19,482 bases of DNA from Trueperaceae bacterium (GTDB lineage Bacteria > Deinococcota > Deinococci > Deinococcales > Trueperaceae), in assembly GCA_011390455.1 (NCBI GenBank), contig JAABSI010000056.1:1-19482 (forward strand). Direction: 5' to 3'. Positions 13,015-19,482 of this stretch are shown here, piece after piece (within the stretch, counting starts at the first letter, position 1; the number at the start of each line of letters is the position of its first letter). The notes beneath the pieces are model-generated. The model was not told the DNA's origin and made no database searches. It was given only the letters and a program-made list of their open reading frames with translations. The translations under genes were made by a program, and so were the position numbers.

Positions 13015-13099
13015 CATGGTGGCGTCGAGGCCAGGCGCCCCCTCGCTCGAGCGGCCCCCGGGCGTCGTCCGCCTCCGATTCGAGCCGCCACGGGTCGAG

Positions 13100-13105
13100 T
13101 ACCCT
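13100..13105 (+). promoter_or_regulatory. -10 element TACCCT of a leaderless permease transcript
   Basis: TACCCT ends 8 nt before ATG 13114, with no Shine-Dalgarno sequence. The identical hexamer stands 5 nt before the diguanylate cyclase start on the other strand. No -35 is evident. Confidence 0.45.
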
Positions 13106-13113
13106 GGGCAACC

Positions 13114-14820
13114 ATGTGGCGACGGACCCCCATGACCGCCCTTCGAGGGCCCCGCGTACGGGCGCGCGGCCGCGCGCGGGGCACGGGCGTGTTCAGCGGC
13201 TGGAGCCTCGTCGTCACGCTGCTCGCGGTGCTCGTGGCGGCGCCGGTGCTGGTGGTGCTGAGCAGCGTCTTCACGCCGTCCGGCGAGGTCTGGTCGCATC
13301 TCGCCGCGACGGTGCTGCCGCGCTACGTCCGCAACTCCGTGTGGCTCATGCTCGGCGTCGGGGCGGGGAGCCTGGTCATCGGCGTGGGCCTCGCCTGGCT
13401 GGTCACGATGTGCCAGTTCCCAGGCAAGCGCCTCTTCGAATGGGCGCTGCTCCTGCCGATGGCGGTACCCGCCTACATCCTCGCCTACACGTACACCGAC
13501 TTCCTGCAGTTCTCGGGTCCGCTCCAGGGCACCTTGCGGGCCGTCACGGGATGGGGCCCCGGCGACTACTGGTTCCCGAACGTCCGCTCGCTCGGGGGCG
13601 CGATCGCCATGCTGACGCTGGCCCTCTATCCGTACGTCTACCTGCTGTCCCGCGCGGCCTTCCTGGAGCAATCCGCGTCGATCCTCGAGGCGAGCCGGAG
13701 CCTGGGGCGGGGCCCCTGGCGGAGCTTCTTCGTCGTCTCGCTGCCGCTGGCGCGGCCCGCGATCGTCGCCGGCGTCGCGCTCGCGCTCATGGAGACGCTC
13801 AGCGACTTCGGGACCGTCGATTACTTCGGGGTCGTGACCTTCACGACCGGCATCTACCGCACCTGGTTCGGGATGGGCGAACGGGTCGCGGCGGCCCAGT
13901 TGGCTGCTCTGCTGCTCGTGTTCGTCTTCCTGCTCATCGTGCTCGAGCGCTGGTCGCGCCGCCGCGCGGCGTACCAGCAGCCGACCGCGAGCCGGTATCG
14001 GGTGCTCTCCGTGTATCGACTCTCGGGCTGGCGAGCCGCGCTCGCCTTCACCGCCGGACTCACGCCGATCGCGCTGGGCTTCCTCCTCCCCGCGGGCGTG
14101 CTGCTCGCGATGACCGTGCGCCACACCGAGCGCACGGTGAGCCCGCTGTTCTGGCAGTACGCGAGCAACAGCCTGCTGCTGGCCGTGCTCACGGCGCTGC
14201 TGGCGATGATCCTGGCGATGGTGCTGGCGTACGGGGTGCGGATCCGCCCGAACGCCCTCACCAAGCTCGCGACGCGGGTCGCCTCGATGGGGTACGCCGT
14301 CCCGGGCTCGGTGATCGCGGTGGGCGTCCTGTTGCCGCTCGGGCTCTTCGACAACGCGGTCGACGCCTGGATGCGCGACACCTTCGGGATCTCCACGGGC
14401 CTCCTGCTCAGCGGGACGATCGTCGGCCTGGTGTTCGCCTACCTGGTGCGATTCCTCGCCGTCTCCTTCGGCACCGTCGAGGCCGGCCTCGGCAAGGTCA
14501 CGCGCAGCATGGACGAAGCGGCCATGAGCTTGGGGCACCGGCCCTTGCGCACGCTCGGCCGCGTGCACGTGCCGATGCTGCGCGGAAGCCTCCTCACGGC
14601 GATGTTGCTGGTGTTCGTCGACGTGATCAAGGAGCTCCCGGCCACCTTGATCGTGCGCCCCTTCAACTTCGACACGTTGGCGGTGCGGGTCTACCGGCTG
14701 GCCTCGGACGAACGTCTGGTCGAGGCGTCGGGGGGCGCGCTGGCGATCGTGCTCGTCGGCATCTTGCCGGTCATCGTGGTGAGCACGGCGATCGCGCGCT
14801 CGCGCGAACGCAGCCCCTGA
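13114..14820 (+). CDS. fbpB: Ferric iron ABC transporter permease (FbpB type, two fused permease domains)
   Basis: An inner membrane permease that carries Fe3+ delivered by a periplasmic binding protein. The 568 residues hold two copies of the binding-protein-dependent transport domain, about 12 membrane helices in all. Each copy has its ATPase-contacting EAA loop: EASRSLGRGPWRSFF with VSLPLARPAI in the first half, and DEAAMSLGHRPLRTL with VHVPMLRGSLL in the second. The segments PMAVPAYILAYTYTD and GYAVPGSVIAVGVLLP also fit the FbpB/SfuB family. ATG 13114 is chosen because a TACCCT hexamer lies 8 nt upstream; ATG 13132 is in frame and possible. The binding-protein gene follows 133 bp downstream, reversing the common A-B-C order, and no ATPase (fbpC) gene is in the window. 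Iron as the substrate rests on the family and on FbpA next to it; thiamine permeases are related. Confidence 0.92.
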   Translation: MWRRTPMTALRGPRVRARGRARGTGVFSGWSLVVTLLAVLVAAPVLVVLSSVFTPSGEVWSHLAATVLPRYVRNSVWLMLGVGAGSLVIGVGLAWLVTMCQFPGKRLFEWALLLPMAVPAYILAYTYTDFLQFSGPLQGTLRAVTGWGPGDYWFPNVRSLGGAIAMLTLALYPYVYLLSRAAFLEQSASILEASRSLGRGPWRSFFVVSLPLARPAIVAGVALALMETLSDFGTVDYFGVVTFTTGIYRTWFGMGERVAAAQLAALLLVFVFLLIVLERWSRRRAAYQQPTASRYRVLSVYRLSGWRAALAFTAGLTPIALGFLLPAGVLLAMTVRHTERTVSPLFWQYASNSLLLAVLTALLAMILAMVLAYGVRIRPNALTKLATRVASMGYAVPGSVIAVGVLLPLGLFDNAVDAWMRDTFGISTGLLLSGTIVGLVFAYLVRFLAVSFGTVEAGLGKVTRSMDEAAMSLGHRPLRTLGRVHVPMLRGSLLTAMLLVFVDVIKELPATLIVRPFNFDTLAVRVYRLASDERLVEASGGALAIVLVGILPVIVVSTAIARSRERSP

Positions 14821-14850
14821 CGCCAGAAGCGCGCGTCAGGATACTTGACC

Positions 14851-14880
14851 TTGACACTCGGGATTACGTCTTGCCATGAT
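14851..14880 (+). promoter_or_regulatory. Promoter of the iron-binding protein gene
   Basis: A perfect -35 TTGACA (14851-14856) stands 18 nt before CATGAT (14875-14880), which matches TATAAT at four of six positions. A near copy, TTGACC, immediately precedes the -35. Transcription would start near 14887. It is the only perfect TTGACA with an acceptable -10 I recognised in the window, suggesting a strong, regulated promoter. Confidence 0.65.
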
Positions 14881-14911
14881 GCCCGCAATCCCGAGTACAT
14901 CACTTGGGATT
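14856..14911. promoter_or_regulatory. Operator candidate: three ACTYGGGATT half-sites at the fbpA promoter
   Basis: Copies are ACTCGGGATT (14856-14865, plus), its exact reverse complement AATCCCGAGT (14887-14896) and ACTTGGGATT (14902-14911, plus). The second and third face each other over 5 bp, forming an imperfect 25 bp palindrome at the predicted transcription start. The first and second form a perfect 10 bp inverted repeat enclosing the -10 element. The layout fits a dimeric repressor, perhaps metal-responsive because it governs an iron-uptake gene. It does not resemble the textbook Fur, DtxR or RirA boxes I know. The repressor is unknown. Confidence 0.65.
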
Positions 14912-14953
14912 AAGCCATACGACGTCGGCCGCCCGAGCCGACCGGAGGAGCCC

Positions 14954-15976
14954 ATGCACCGACGCTTGCACGCCGCCTTCATCGCCGCCTCGATCTTCGC
15001 GCTCCTGGGGTTCACCAGCGCGCAGGAAGTGGTCAACGTCTACTCGGCCCGCCACTACGACTCCGACCAGACCCTCTACGACCTCTTCACCGAGCAGACC
15101 GGCATCCAGGTGAACCTGATCGAAGCGGGCGCGGACGAGTTGATCGAACGCATGCGCAGCGAGGGCGCGAACAGCCCCGCCGACGTGATCGTCACCGTCG
15201 ACGCCGGCCGTCTGTGGCGCGCCGACGAGGCGGGCCTCCTCGCCTCCGTGGACTCGGACGCGCTCGAGGCCGCGATCCCCGCCAACCTCCGCCACCCGGA
15301 GGGCCGCTGGTTCGGGCTCTCGCAGCGCGCCCGCGGCATCGTCTACAGCGTCGACCGCGTCGATCCGTCCGAGCTGTCGACCTACGAGGACTTGGCGAGC
15401 GAAGCGTGGCGCGACCGCGTGTGCATCCGTTCCTCGAGCAACATCTACAACATCTCGCTCACCGCTTCGGTCATCGCCACGGCCGGCGCCGACGCGGCGC
15501 AGGTCTGGGCGAACGGCATCGCCCAGAACCTCGCCCGCAACCCCCAAGGCGGCGACACCGACCAGATCCGTGCGGTCGCCGCGGGCGAGTGCGACGTCGC
15601 CGTCGTGAACCACTACTACCTCGCCCGGCTCATCGCCTCGAGCGACGCGAACGATCAGGCCGTCGCGGCGGCGGTCGGTCTGTTCTTCCCCAACCAGGAC
15701 GATCGCGGCACGCACGTGAACATCAGCGGGGCCGGCGTGGTCGCCACGGCCCCCAACCGGGCCAACGCGATCCGCTTCATCGAGTTCCTCGCGACCGCCG
15801 AGGCGCAGGAGATCTTCGCCAAGGCGAACCACGAGTACCCGGCCCGCGAGGGCGTGGCGGTGTCCGAGGCGGTGGAAGGCTTCGGGACCTTCCGGACCGA
15901 CGCCCTGAACGTCGCGGCCTACGGCGAGAACAGCGCCGAAGCGCTGCGCGTGATGGACCGCGCGGGCTGGCGCTGA
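14954..15976 (+). CDS. fbpA: Ferric iron-binding protein of ABC transporter (FbpA type)
   Basis: An exported solute-binding protein that captures Fe3+ and hands it to the FbpB permease. The 340-residue precursor has a classic signal peptide (MHRRLHAAFIAASIFALLGFTSA, likely cut after A23, no lipobox). The mature start VVNVYSARHYDSDQTLY matches the family, with H34 in the usual metal-contacting region, then DVIVTVDAGRL, SSSNIYNISLTASVI and VVNHYYLARL. The adjacent Y221 and Y222 are the paired tyrosine iron ligands. C157 and C213 could form a disulfide. The ATG is set by GGAGGAG 3 nt upstream. It has its own promoter with repeated operator-like sites, so it may be controlled separately from the upstream permease gene. 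A strong palindrome follows. Confidence 0.95.
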   Translation: MHRRLHAAFIAASIFALLGFTSAQEVVNVYSARHYDSDQTLYDLFTEQTGIQVNLIEAGADELIERMRSEGANSPADVIVTVDAGRLWRADEAGLLASVDSDALEAAIPANLRHPEGRWFGLSQRARGIVYSVDRVDPSELSTYEDLASEAWRDRVCIRSSSNIYNISLTASVIATAGADAAQVWANGIAQNLARNPQGGDTDQIRAVAAGECDVAVVNHYYLARLIASSDANDQAVAAAVGLFFPNQDDRGTHVNISGAGVVATAPNRANAIRFIEFLATAEAQEIFAKANHEYPAREGVAVSEAVEGFGTFRTDALNVAAYGENSAEALRVMDRAGWR

Positions 15977-16032
15977 CGGCACGAGCCTTCCCCATCCGAC
16001 GTCCGTCTCCGTCGACTCGACGGACATCGAGC

Positions 16033-16066
16033 GCACGAGCCCCCGATCGCGATCGGGGGCTCGTGC
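16033..16066. terminator. 34 bp perfect palindrome between convergent fbpA and diguanylate cyclase genes
   Basis: The arms GCACGAGCCCCCGATCG (16033-16049) and CGATCGGGGGCTCGTGC (16050-16066) are exact complements. It lies 56 bp after the fbpA stop and 42 bp past the end of the opposing gene, so it probably ends both transcripts. No T-run is present. A smaller inverted repeat (GTCCGTC/GACGGAC) precedes it at 16001-16024. Confidence 0.7.
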
Positions 16067-16108
16067 CGTGGTTCCGCGCCCAGCGGTGCGCTCACCTCCG
16101 CGGTGCCC

Positions 16109-16981
16109 TCACGCGTCGAAGAACTCGAACCGGTCCTTCCCGTGGAGCTTCGCCCGGTACATCGCCGTGTCGGCGAGCATGAGCAGTTCGGTCGCCTGCA
16201 GCGCATCGGACGGGAACACCGCGCAGCCGACGCTGGCGCCGACGCGCACGCTCTGGCCGTCGAGGTCGTGCGGAGCGGTGAGCACGTCGAGCACCTTCTG
16301 CGCCACCAGCTCGGCGTAGCTGCGGTCGCGCAGGCCGGGGAGCGTGACCGTGAACTCGTCGCCGGCGAGCCGGGCGACGCCGTCGCCGGCCCGCAGGACG
16401 CCGCTCAGGCGCGTGGCGACGGACCGCAGCAGCGCGTCGCCGACGGCGTGCCCCCAGCGGTCGTTGACCTCCTTGAAGTCGTCGAGGTCGATGAACAGCA
16501 GCGCGACGAGGGTCCGTTCGCGCCGCGCGACGCGCAGCGCCTGCTCGAGGTGCTCGGTCATCAGGGTCCGGTTCGGCAACCCGGTCAGGGGGTCGTACAC
16601 CGCGGCCGCCCGGGCCGTGCGGTAGCGCTCGACGGCCTCGGTCACGTCGCTGACGTTGAGCAACTGCGCGACGCTCCCCTTCCACACCATGGGGGCGACG
16701 CGCATCTCGAGCACGCGATCGCCCGGCTGCAGCGCGCGTTCCACCTCGGACGACGCGGGGAGCGAAGGACCGACTACGAGCGTCCGCCGATCGCCGATCG
16801 GCAGCCCGAACGGCCGCCCGACGAGCGCATCGCGGTCTCGACCCAGGAGGGCGACGGCCGACGCGTTGGCGAACACGACGGTGCCGGCCGCGTCGACCAC
16901 CAACAGCCCGTCGGCCATCGCGTCGTACATCGCGCGCAGGATCGGATCGGGCGGCTGCGTCTCGAGATCGTGCGCCTGCAC
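16109..16981 (-). CDS. PAS-GGDEF diguanylate cyclase
   Basis: A probable cytoplasmic diguanylate cyclase making cyclic di-GMP from two GTP. The 290-residue protein has a PAS sensor domain (about 14-115, with MADGLLVVDAAGTVVFAN at its start) and a GGDEF domain (about 125-288), opening with YDPLTGLPNR and including FIDLDDFKEVND and HAVGD. The signature is AGDEF (206-210), a variant found in active enzymes. RAGD at 197-200, five residues upstream, is the RxxD inhibitory site for product feedback. No membrane helix is seen, and the PAS ligand is unknown. GTG 16981 is chosen because TACCCT lies 5 nt upstream and the PAS domain follows soon after. Frames open further upstream are arginine-rich and cross the divergent promoter. 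Confidence 0.92.
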   Translation of the reverse strand: MQAHDLETQPPDPILRAMYDAMADGLLVVDAAGTVVFANASAVALLGRDRDALVGRPFGLPIGDRRTLVVGPSLPASSEVERALQPGDRVLEMRVAPMVWKGSVAQLLNVSDVTEAVERYRTARAAAVYDPLTGLPNRTLMTEHLEQALRVARRERTLVALLFIDLDDFKEVNDRWGHAVGDALLRSVATRLSGVLRAGDGVARLAGDEFTVTLPGLRDRSYAELVAQKVLDVLTAPHDLDGQSVRVGASVGCAVFPSDALQATELLMLADTAMYRAKLHGKDRFEFFDA

Positions 16982-16986
16982 GCTGC

Positions 16987-16992
16987 AGGGTA
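16987..16992 (-). promoter_or_regulatory. -10 element TACCCT of the diguanylate cyclase gene
   Basis: TACCCT on the minus strand ends 5 nt before the GTG start, without a ribosome site. It is the same hexamer as upstream of the iron permease gene. Confidence 0.4.
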
Positions 16993-17078
16993 CCACCGGC
17001 GCTCCGTCGGCGGACGAGGCCCGTGCCCGACGGGTCCGGACGGCGCTCCAGCCCACGGCGCCGCCCCGAGCGCGCCGG

Positions 17079-17084
17079 TAGCAT
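17079..17084 (+). promoter_or_regulatory. -10 element TAGCAT of the photolyase-like gene
   Basis: TAGCAT ends 7 nt before ATG 17092, with no Shine-Dalgarno sequence. It faces away from the diguanylate cyclase promoter in the same 110 bp region. Confidence 0.45.
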
Positions 17085-17091
17085 CGAACCC

Positions 17092-18270
17092 ATGCAGCCC
17101 GAGGCACCCACCCGCGCGCCGGTCGCCGCATTCGCCGTGCCCGCCGCCGCCTCGCGCGCGTTCCCACCCCACCGCGCCGCGGCGCTCGCGCGCCTCGCGA
17201 CCGTGGACCCCGCCGCCTACGCCCGCACCCGCAACCACCTGCGCGGTGCGGTCACGCGCCTGTCGCCGTACCTGACGCACGGCTTGCTCTCCGTCCCCGA
17301 GGTGCTCGCGGCCGTGGGCCCGGGCGCCGGCAAGTTGGCGCAGGAGCTCGCCTGGCGCGAGTACTTCCAGCTCGTCCACGAGCTCGAAGGGGCCAAGATC
17401 CTGCGCGACCGCTTCGGCCCGCAGCCGCGCCGGGCGCCGGACGCGGGGCCCCGACGATTGCCGGCTGCGCTCGTGGCCGGTCGCACCGGGATCGAGGCGC
17501 TCGACGCCGCCGTGCGCGCCCTCGTGGACGAGGGGTACGTGCACAACCACGCGCGGATGTGGCTCGCGAGCGTCGCGTGCCACCTCGCCGGCGCCGATTG
17601 GCGCGCCGGCGCGGCCTGGTTCCACCACCACCTGCTCGACGGCGACCTGGCCTCGAACGCGCTGTCGTGGCAATGGGTCGCGGGGAGCGGATCGGCGAAG
17701 CCGTACCTGGCCGATCAGGCGAACCTGAACCGCTTCGCGGACACCCGACAGCGCGGCACCTTCCTCGACCGATCCCGCGAGGCACTGCTCGCCGGGCCCG
17801 TGCCGGACGTGCTGCGCGCGAGCGTCGACCTCGAGTTGCCGGCGGTGCTGCCCGACCTGCCTTCCCCCGAGCCGGACCCGACCCGCCCGCTGCTCGCCTA
17901 CCACCCGTGGGGCCTCGACCCCACGTGGCGCGCCGACGACGATGCCGAGCGCTGGCTGCTGCTCGAACCGTCGTACTTCGCTCGCCACCCGTGGAGCGCG
18001 GCCCGCCTCGCCTGGGTGCTCGCCGCGGCGCGGGCGGTCCCGGGCTTGCAGGTGGGCGTCGGCGACGCCCGCGACGTGCTCGCACCGCGCGCAGCGGCGG
18101 CCGCAGCCGGTCGCGCGGCGCCGCTCGTCCACCGGGCGCACCCGGCGGTCGCGCACTGGCCCGGCCCGAGCGACCCCCCGCCGACCGCGTTCCGCCACCT
18201 CTGGTCCGCCACGACCGCGCCGCGCTCCTTCAGCGCTTTCTGGTCGCGGGTGGCGCCGAGCCGTCGCTGA
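17092..18270 (+). CDS. Photolyase/cryptochrome-family FAD-binding protein with unusual domain order
   Basis: The first ~235 of 392 residues match the helical FAD-binding domain of DNA photolyases and cryptochromes: TRNHLRGAVTRLSPYLTHGLLS (46-67), ELAWREYF (85-92), TGIEALDAAVRAL (132-144), VHNHARMWLASVACHLAGADW, then the FAD-contacting GDLASNALSWQWVAGSGSAKPY (184-205). The alpha/beta antenna domain that normally precedes this by ~130 residues is missing. After a Pro-rich linker, residues about 266-392 look like that domain placed at the end: WLLLEPSYFARHPWSAARLAWVL, then LQVGVGDARDVL and LVHRAHPAVAHW parallel its second strand, helix, GDP-loop strand and following strand. Proteins of this layout exist as uncharacterised FAD-binding-domain proteins. 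The ATG is supported by TAGCAT 7 nt upstream. Repair, light sensing or another flavin function cannot be distinguished. Confidence 0.87.
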   Translation: MQPEAPTRAPVAAFAVPAAASRAFPPHRAAALARLATVDPAAYARTRNHLRGAVTRLSPYLTHGLLSVPEVLAAVGPGAGKLAQELAWREYFQLVHELEGAKILRDRFGPQPRRAPDAGPRRLPAALVAGRTGIEALDAAVRALVDEGYVHNHARMWLASVACHLAGADWRAGAAWFHHHLLDGDLASNALSWQWVAGSGSAKPYLADQANLNRFADTRQRGTFLDRSREALLAGPVPDVLRASVDLELPAVLPDLPSPEPDPTRPLLAYHPWGLDPTWRADDDAERWLLLEPSYFARHPWSAARLAWVLAAARAVPGLQVGVGDARDVLAPRAAAAAAGRAAPLVHRAHPAVAHWPGPSDPPPTAFRHLWSATTAPRSFSAFWSRVAPSRR

Positions 18271-18288
18271 GGCGGCCGAAGCCACGAT

Positions 18289-18315
18289 GCCGGGTCGGGG
18301 CCGCCCCGCCTCGGC
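18289..18315. terminator. Imperfect hairpin between convergent photolyase-like and DUF805 genes
   Basis: The inner stem CGGGG/CCCCG (18296-18308, loop CCG) and the outer GCCG/CGGC pair with weak joining bases. It is in the 66 bp gap between two convergent stop codons and lacks a T-run. A plausible but weak shared terminator. Confidence 0.35.
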
Positions 18316-18336
18316 ACCGGCGCAGCCGTGTCGGGA

Positions 18337-18888
18337 TCAGCCCGCGTCGTCGCTCGGAGGACGGCGACCGCTTCGCTCCGCGAAGCGGCGCCCCGCCTCG
18401 AGGGCCGCGGCCTGCTGGGACGCGGCCGAAGCACGCTCGGCCTCGAGCGTCGATGCGACCGAAGCGACGCGGCGCTCCAAGGCCGCCGGCAACCGGGCGT
18501 CCGCACCCGCCTCGCTCGCGGACGCCCCGGGCGCCACGAGCAGCACCACGAGGAGCGCGACGTTGACCAGCGGGACGAAACCCAGGACCAACCATGCCGC
18601 GCTGCGCCGCAGGTCGCGAAGCCGCCGCACCCCGAACGAGGCCATGCCGACCGCGTAGGCGACGAACACGAGCCCGACGAACCCGAGCGCGGCGCCGTTG
18701 GCGCCCGGTGCGCCGGTGCTGAGCCACGGAACGAAGACGAACAGGAACACCAGCCCGGCGGCCATGCCCACCACGACGTGCCACGCCACCACGTAGAGGG
18801 CGAAGGCGGCGCGTCCGAGGCGCCCCTGGAACGCGATCGGCGACCACGACCGGGCCCCCGTGGCGCGCGAGCTCTCGACGTCGTCCAT
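18337..18888 (-). CDS. DUF805 family membrane protein
   Basis: A 183-residue membrane protein with the DUF805 pattern: FQGRLGRAAFALYVVAW near residues 20-36, a long hydrophobic pair of helices (about 38-85), then VRRLRDLRRSAAWLVLGFVPLVNVALLVVLL (87-118). That makes about four membrane helices. The last 60 residues are a charged, Ala- and Arg-rich tail (ERRVASVASTLEAERASAAS), probably a cytoplasmic helix or coiled coil beyond the usual domain. No biochemical function is established for DUF805. ATG 18888 is chosen because the family fold follows directly and GGGGGT lies about 6 nt upstream; a -10-like TACGGT (18913-18918, minus strand) is 24 nt upstream. The frame extends further upstream without family similarity. 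Confidence 0.85.
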   Translation of the reverse strand: MDDVESSRATGARSWSPIAFQGRLGRAAFALYVVAWHVVVGMAAGLVFLFVFVPWLSTGAPGANGAALGFVGLVFVAYAVGMASFGVRRLRDLRRSAAWLVLGFVPLVNVALLVVLLVAPGASASEAGADARLPAALERRVASVASTLEAERASAASQQAAALEAGRRFAERSGRRPPSDDAG

Positions 18889-18967
18889 GCATCGACCCCC
18901 TTCGGCGTGGACACCGTAGCGCGTTCGCGGTCGCCCCCGCCATGAAGCAGCCCTGACCCGCGGACGG

Positions 18968-18973
18968 TACATT
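18968..18973 (+). promoter_or_regulatory. -10-like TACATT upstream of the leader ORF and permease
   Basis: TACATT lies 8 nt upstream of a GTG that opens a 19-codon ORF ending at the permease start. The spacing matches the other leaderless-type starts in the window. No -35 is seen. Confidence 0.35.
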
Positions 18974-18981
18974 CGTCCATC

Positions 18982-19041
18982 GTGCCCGGTCCCCGTGTCC
19001 GCCCCGACGAGCGCCGCCGAGCGCGAGGAGGCGGAACGTGA
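18982..19041 (+). CDS. Candidate 19-residue leader peptide overlapping the permease start
   Basis: GTG 18982 opens a frame [19 protein letters not shown] that stops at TGA 19039-19041, overlapping the permease GTG (19038-19040) in a GTGA junction. TACATT 8 nt upstream would make it leaderless. It is rich in Arg, Pro and Gly. Translation of it would couple to the permease; its codons also span the permease ribosome site GAGGAGG. In GC-rich DNA a frame this short can arise by chance, so the call is tentative. Confidence 0.3.
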   Translation: MPGPRVRPDERRRARGGGT

Positions 19042-19482
19042 ACGCCCGCCGCCGCTCGTTCGTGCTCGCGCTGCCGGCGACGCTCGTCTTCGTCGGCTTC
19101 AGCCTGGTGCCGCTGCTCGCGGTGCTGCGCTACGCAACCTGGCGCTGGAGCGGGACCACCGACCCCGTGCCGGTCGGCACCGCCAACCTCGTGCGGTTGA
19201 TCGGCGACGAGGCGCTGTGGCGGTCCCTCGGGACCACCGTCGCCTTCGCCGCCCTCGCGCTCCCGGCGTTCCTGCTCCTGTCGGTCGTCATCGCGTTGGC
19301 CATCGAGGGGGTGCGCTTCGAGCGCGCGATCAAGGCGCTGCTCTTCGCGCCCGGGCTCGTGACGGTCGGCGGGTCGGCGATCGCCTGGTACCTGCTGTAC
19401 AACCCCGACTTCGGCGTCGTCCCCGAGCTCACCGGCTTCGCCTTGCCGTGGACCTCGCAGCCGTGGGCGGCGCTCGCCTACG
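19038..19482 (+). CDS. Sugar-type ABC transporter permease (partial, runs off right edge)
   Basis: The first 148 residues of an inner membrane permease of the carbohydrate uptake family (MalF/UgpA type). After a short basic start (VNARRRSF), helix 1 (VLALPATLVFVGFSLVPLLAVL) leads into the characteristic RYATWRWSGT segment and a predicted outside loop with NLVRLIGDEALWRSLGTTVAF. Helix 2 and the region FERAIKALLFAPGLVTVGGSAIAWYLLYNPDFGVV follow, the last being the typical phrase of this family. The EAA loop is beyond the edge. GTG 19038 is set by GAGGAGG 6 nt upstream. No binding-protein gene precedes it here, so the rest of the transporter should lie to the right. The substrate is unknown. Confidence 0.88.
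   Translation, partial: MNARRRSFVLALPATLVFVGFSLVPLLAVLRYATWRWSGTTDPVPVGTANLVRLIGDEALWRSLGTTVAFAALALPAFLLLSVVIALAIEGVRFERAIKALLFAPGLVTVGGSAIAWYLLYNPDFGVVPELTGFALPWTSQPWAALAY

Noticed and set aside
14845..14911. Classical Fur box at fbpA
   Set aside because: There is no GATAATGATAATCATTATC-like A/T-rich sequence; the repeats are GC-rich ACTYGGGATT units, so a different regulator is more likely.
18359..18400. Inverted repeat CCGCTTCG/CGAAGCGG as a regulatory site
   Set aside because: It lies inside the DUF805 coding region and can be explained by codon choice in GC-rich DNA; it only loosely recalls the 16 bp repeat near 3622.

Overview
The window is a very GC-rich (roughly 70% or more), gene-dense bacterial chromosome segment with no phage, transposon or CRISPR signature. 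A Deinococcota-like origin, perhaps near the Trueperales, is the best guess. Four things point that way: futalosine-pathway menaquinone genes, a YtxJ/bacilliredoxin-type protein (bacillithiol rather than mycothiol chemistry), a tRNA with its CCA encoded, and many starts without a Shine-Dalgarno but with a TANNNT-like -10 hexamer 5-8 nt upstream, the leaderless style known from Deinococcus. No marker gene proves the taxonomy.

Layout. Positions 1-3495 (minus strand) form a probable operon mqnE-mqnA-glgX: two enzymes of futalosine menaquinone synthesis, then a glycogen debranching enzyme cut by the left edge. Positions 3496-3696 hold strong hairpins and a perfect 4 x 16 bp tandem repeat. lpd (dihydrolipoyl dehydrogenase, minus) and msrAB (an exported methionine sulfoxide reductase fusion, plus) diverge from 5083-5212. 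msrAB converges on sucA-sucB (2-oxoglutarate dehydrogenase E1 and E2, minus), with a 30 bp perfect palindrome between them. Lpd is the natural E3 partner of SucA/SucB, so the whole complex is encoded here with msrAB inserted between E2 and E3.

A PLP-dependent threonine/serine dehydratase-like gene (plus) diverges from sucA and is followed by a one-helix small membrane protein. Convergent to these lies a YtxJ-like thioredoxin-fold protein with an unusual C-terminal extension. A tRNA-Ser(GGA) with a strong downstream hairpin follows.

Positions 13114-15976 encode a ferric iron ABC importer, permease then binding protein with no ATPase. The binding-protein gene has its own promoter, overlain by three copies of a 10 bp half-site (ACTYGGGATT) in alternating orientation. 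This is a candidate new operator and one of the best regulatory findings. A PAS-GGDEF diguanylate cyclase (minus) and a photolyase-family protein (plus) diverge from a 110 bp region. The photolyase-like protein lacks the usual N-terminal domain and seems to carry an equivalent of it at the C-terminus. A DUF805 membrane protein (minus) follows, and the right edge cuts a sugar-type ABC permease preceded by a 19-codon, possibly leaderless leader ORF.

Most of the window is housekeeping and membrane or redox metabolism. The unusual points are the permuted photolyase-like protein, the operator at the iron-binding-protein gene, the composite YtxJ protein, the leaderless promoters and the leader ORF. 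No stretch over 300 bases lacks a gene.
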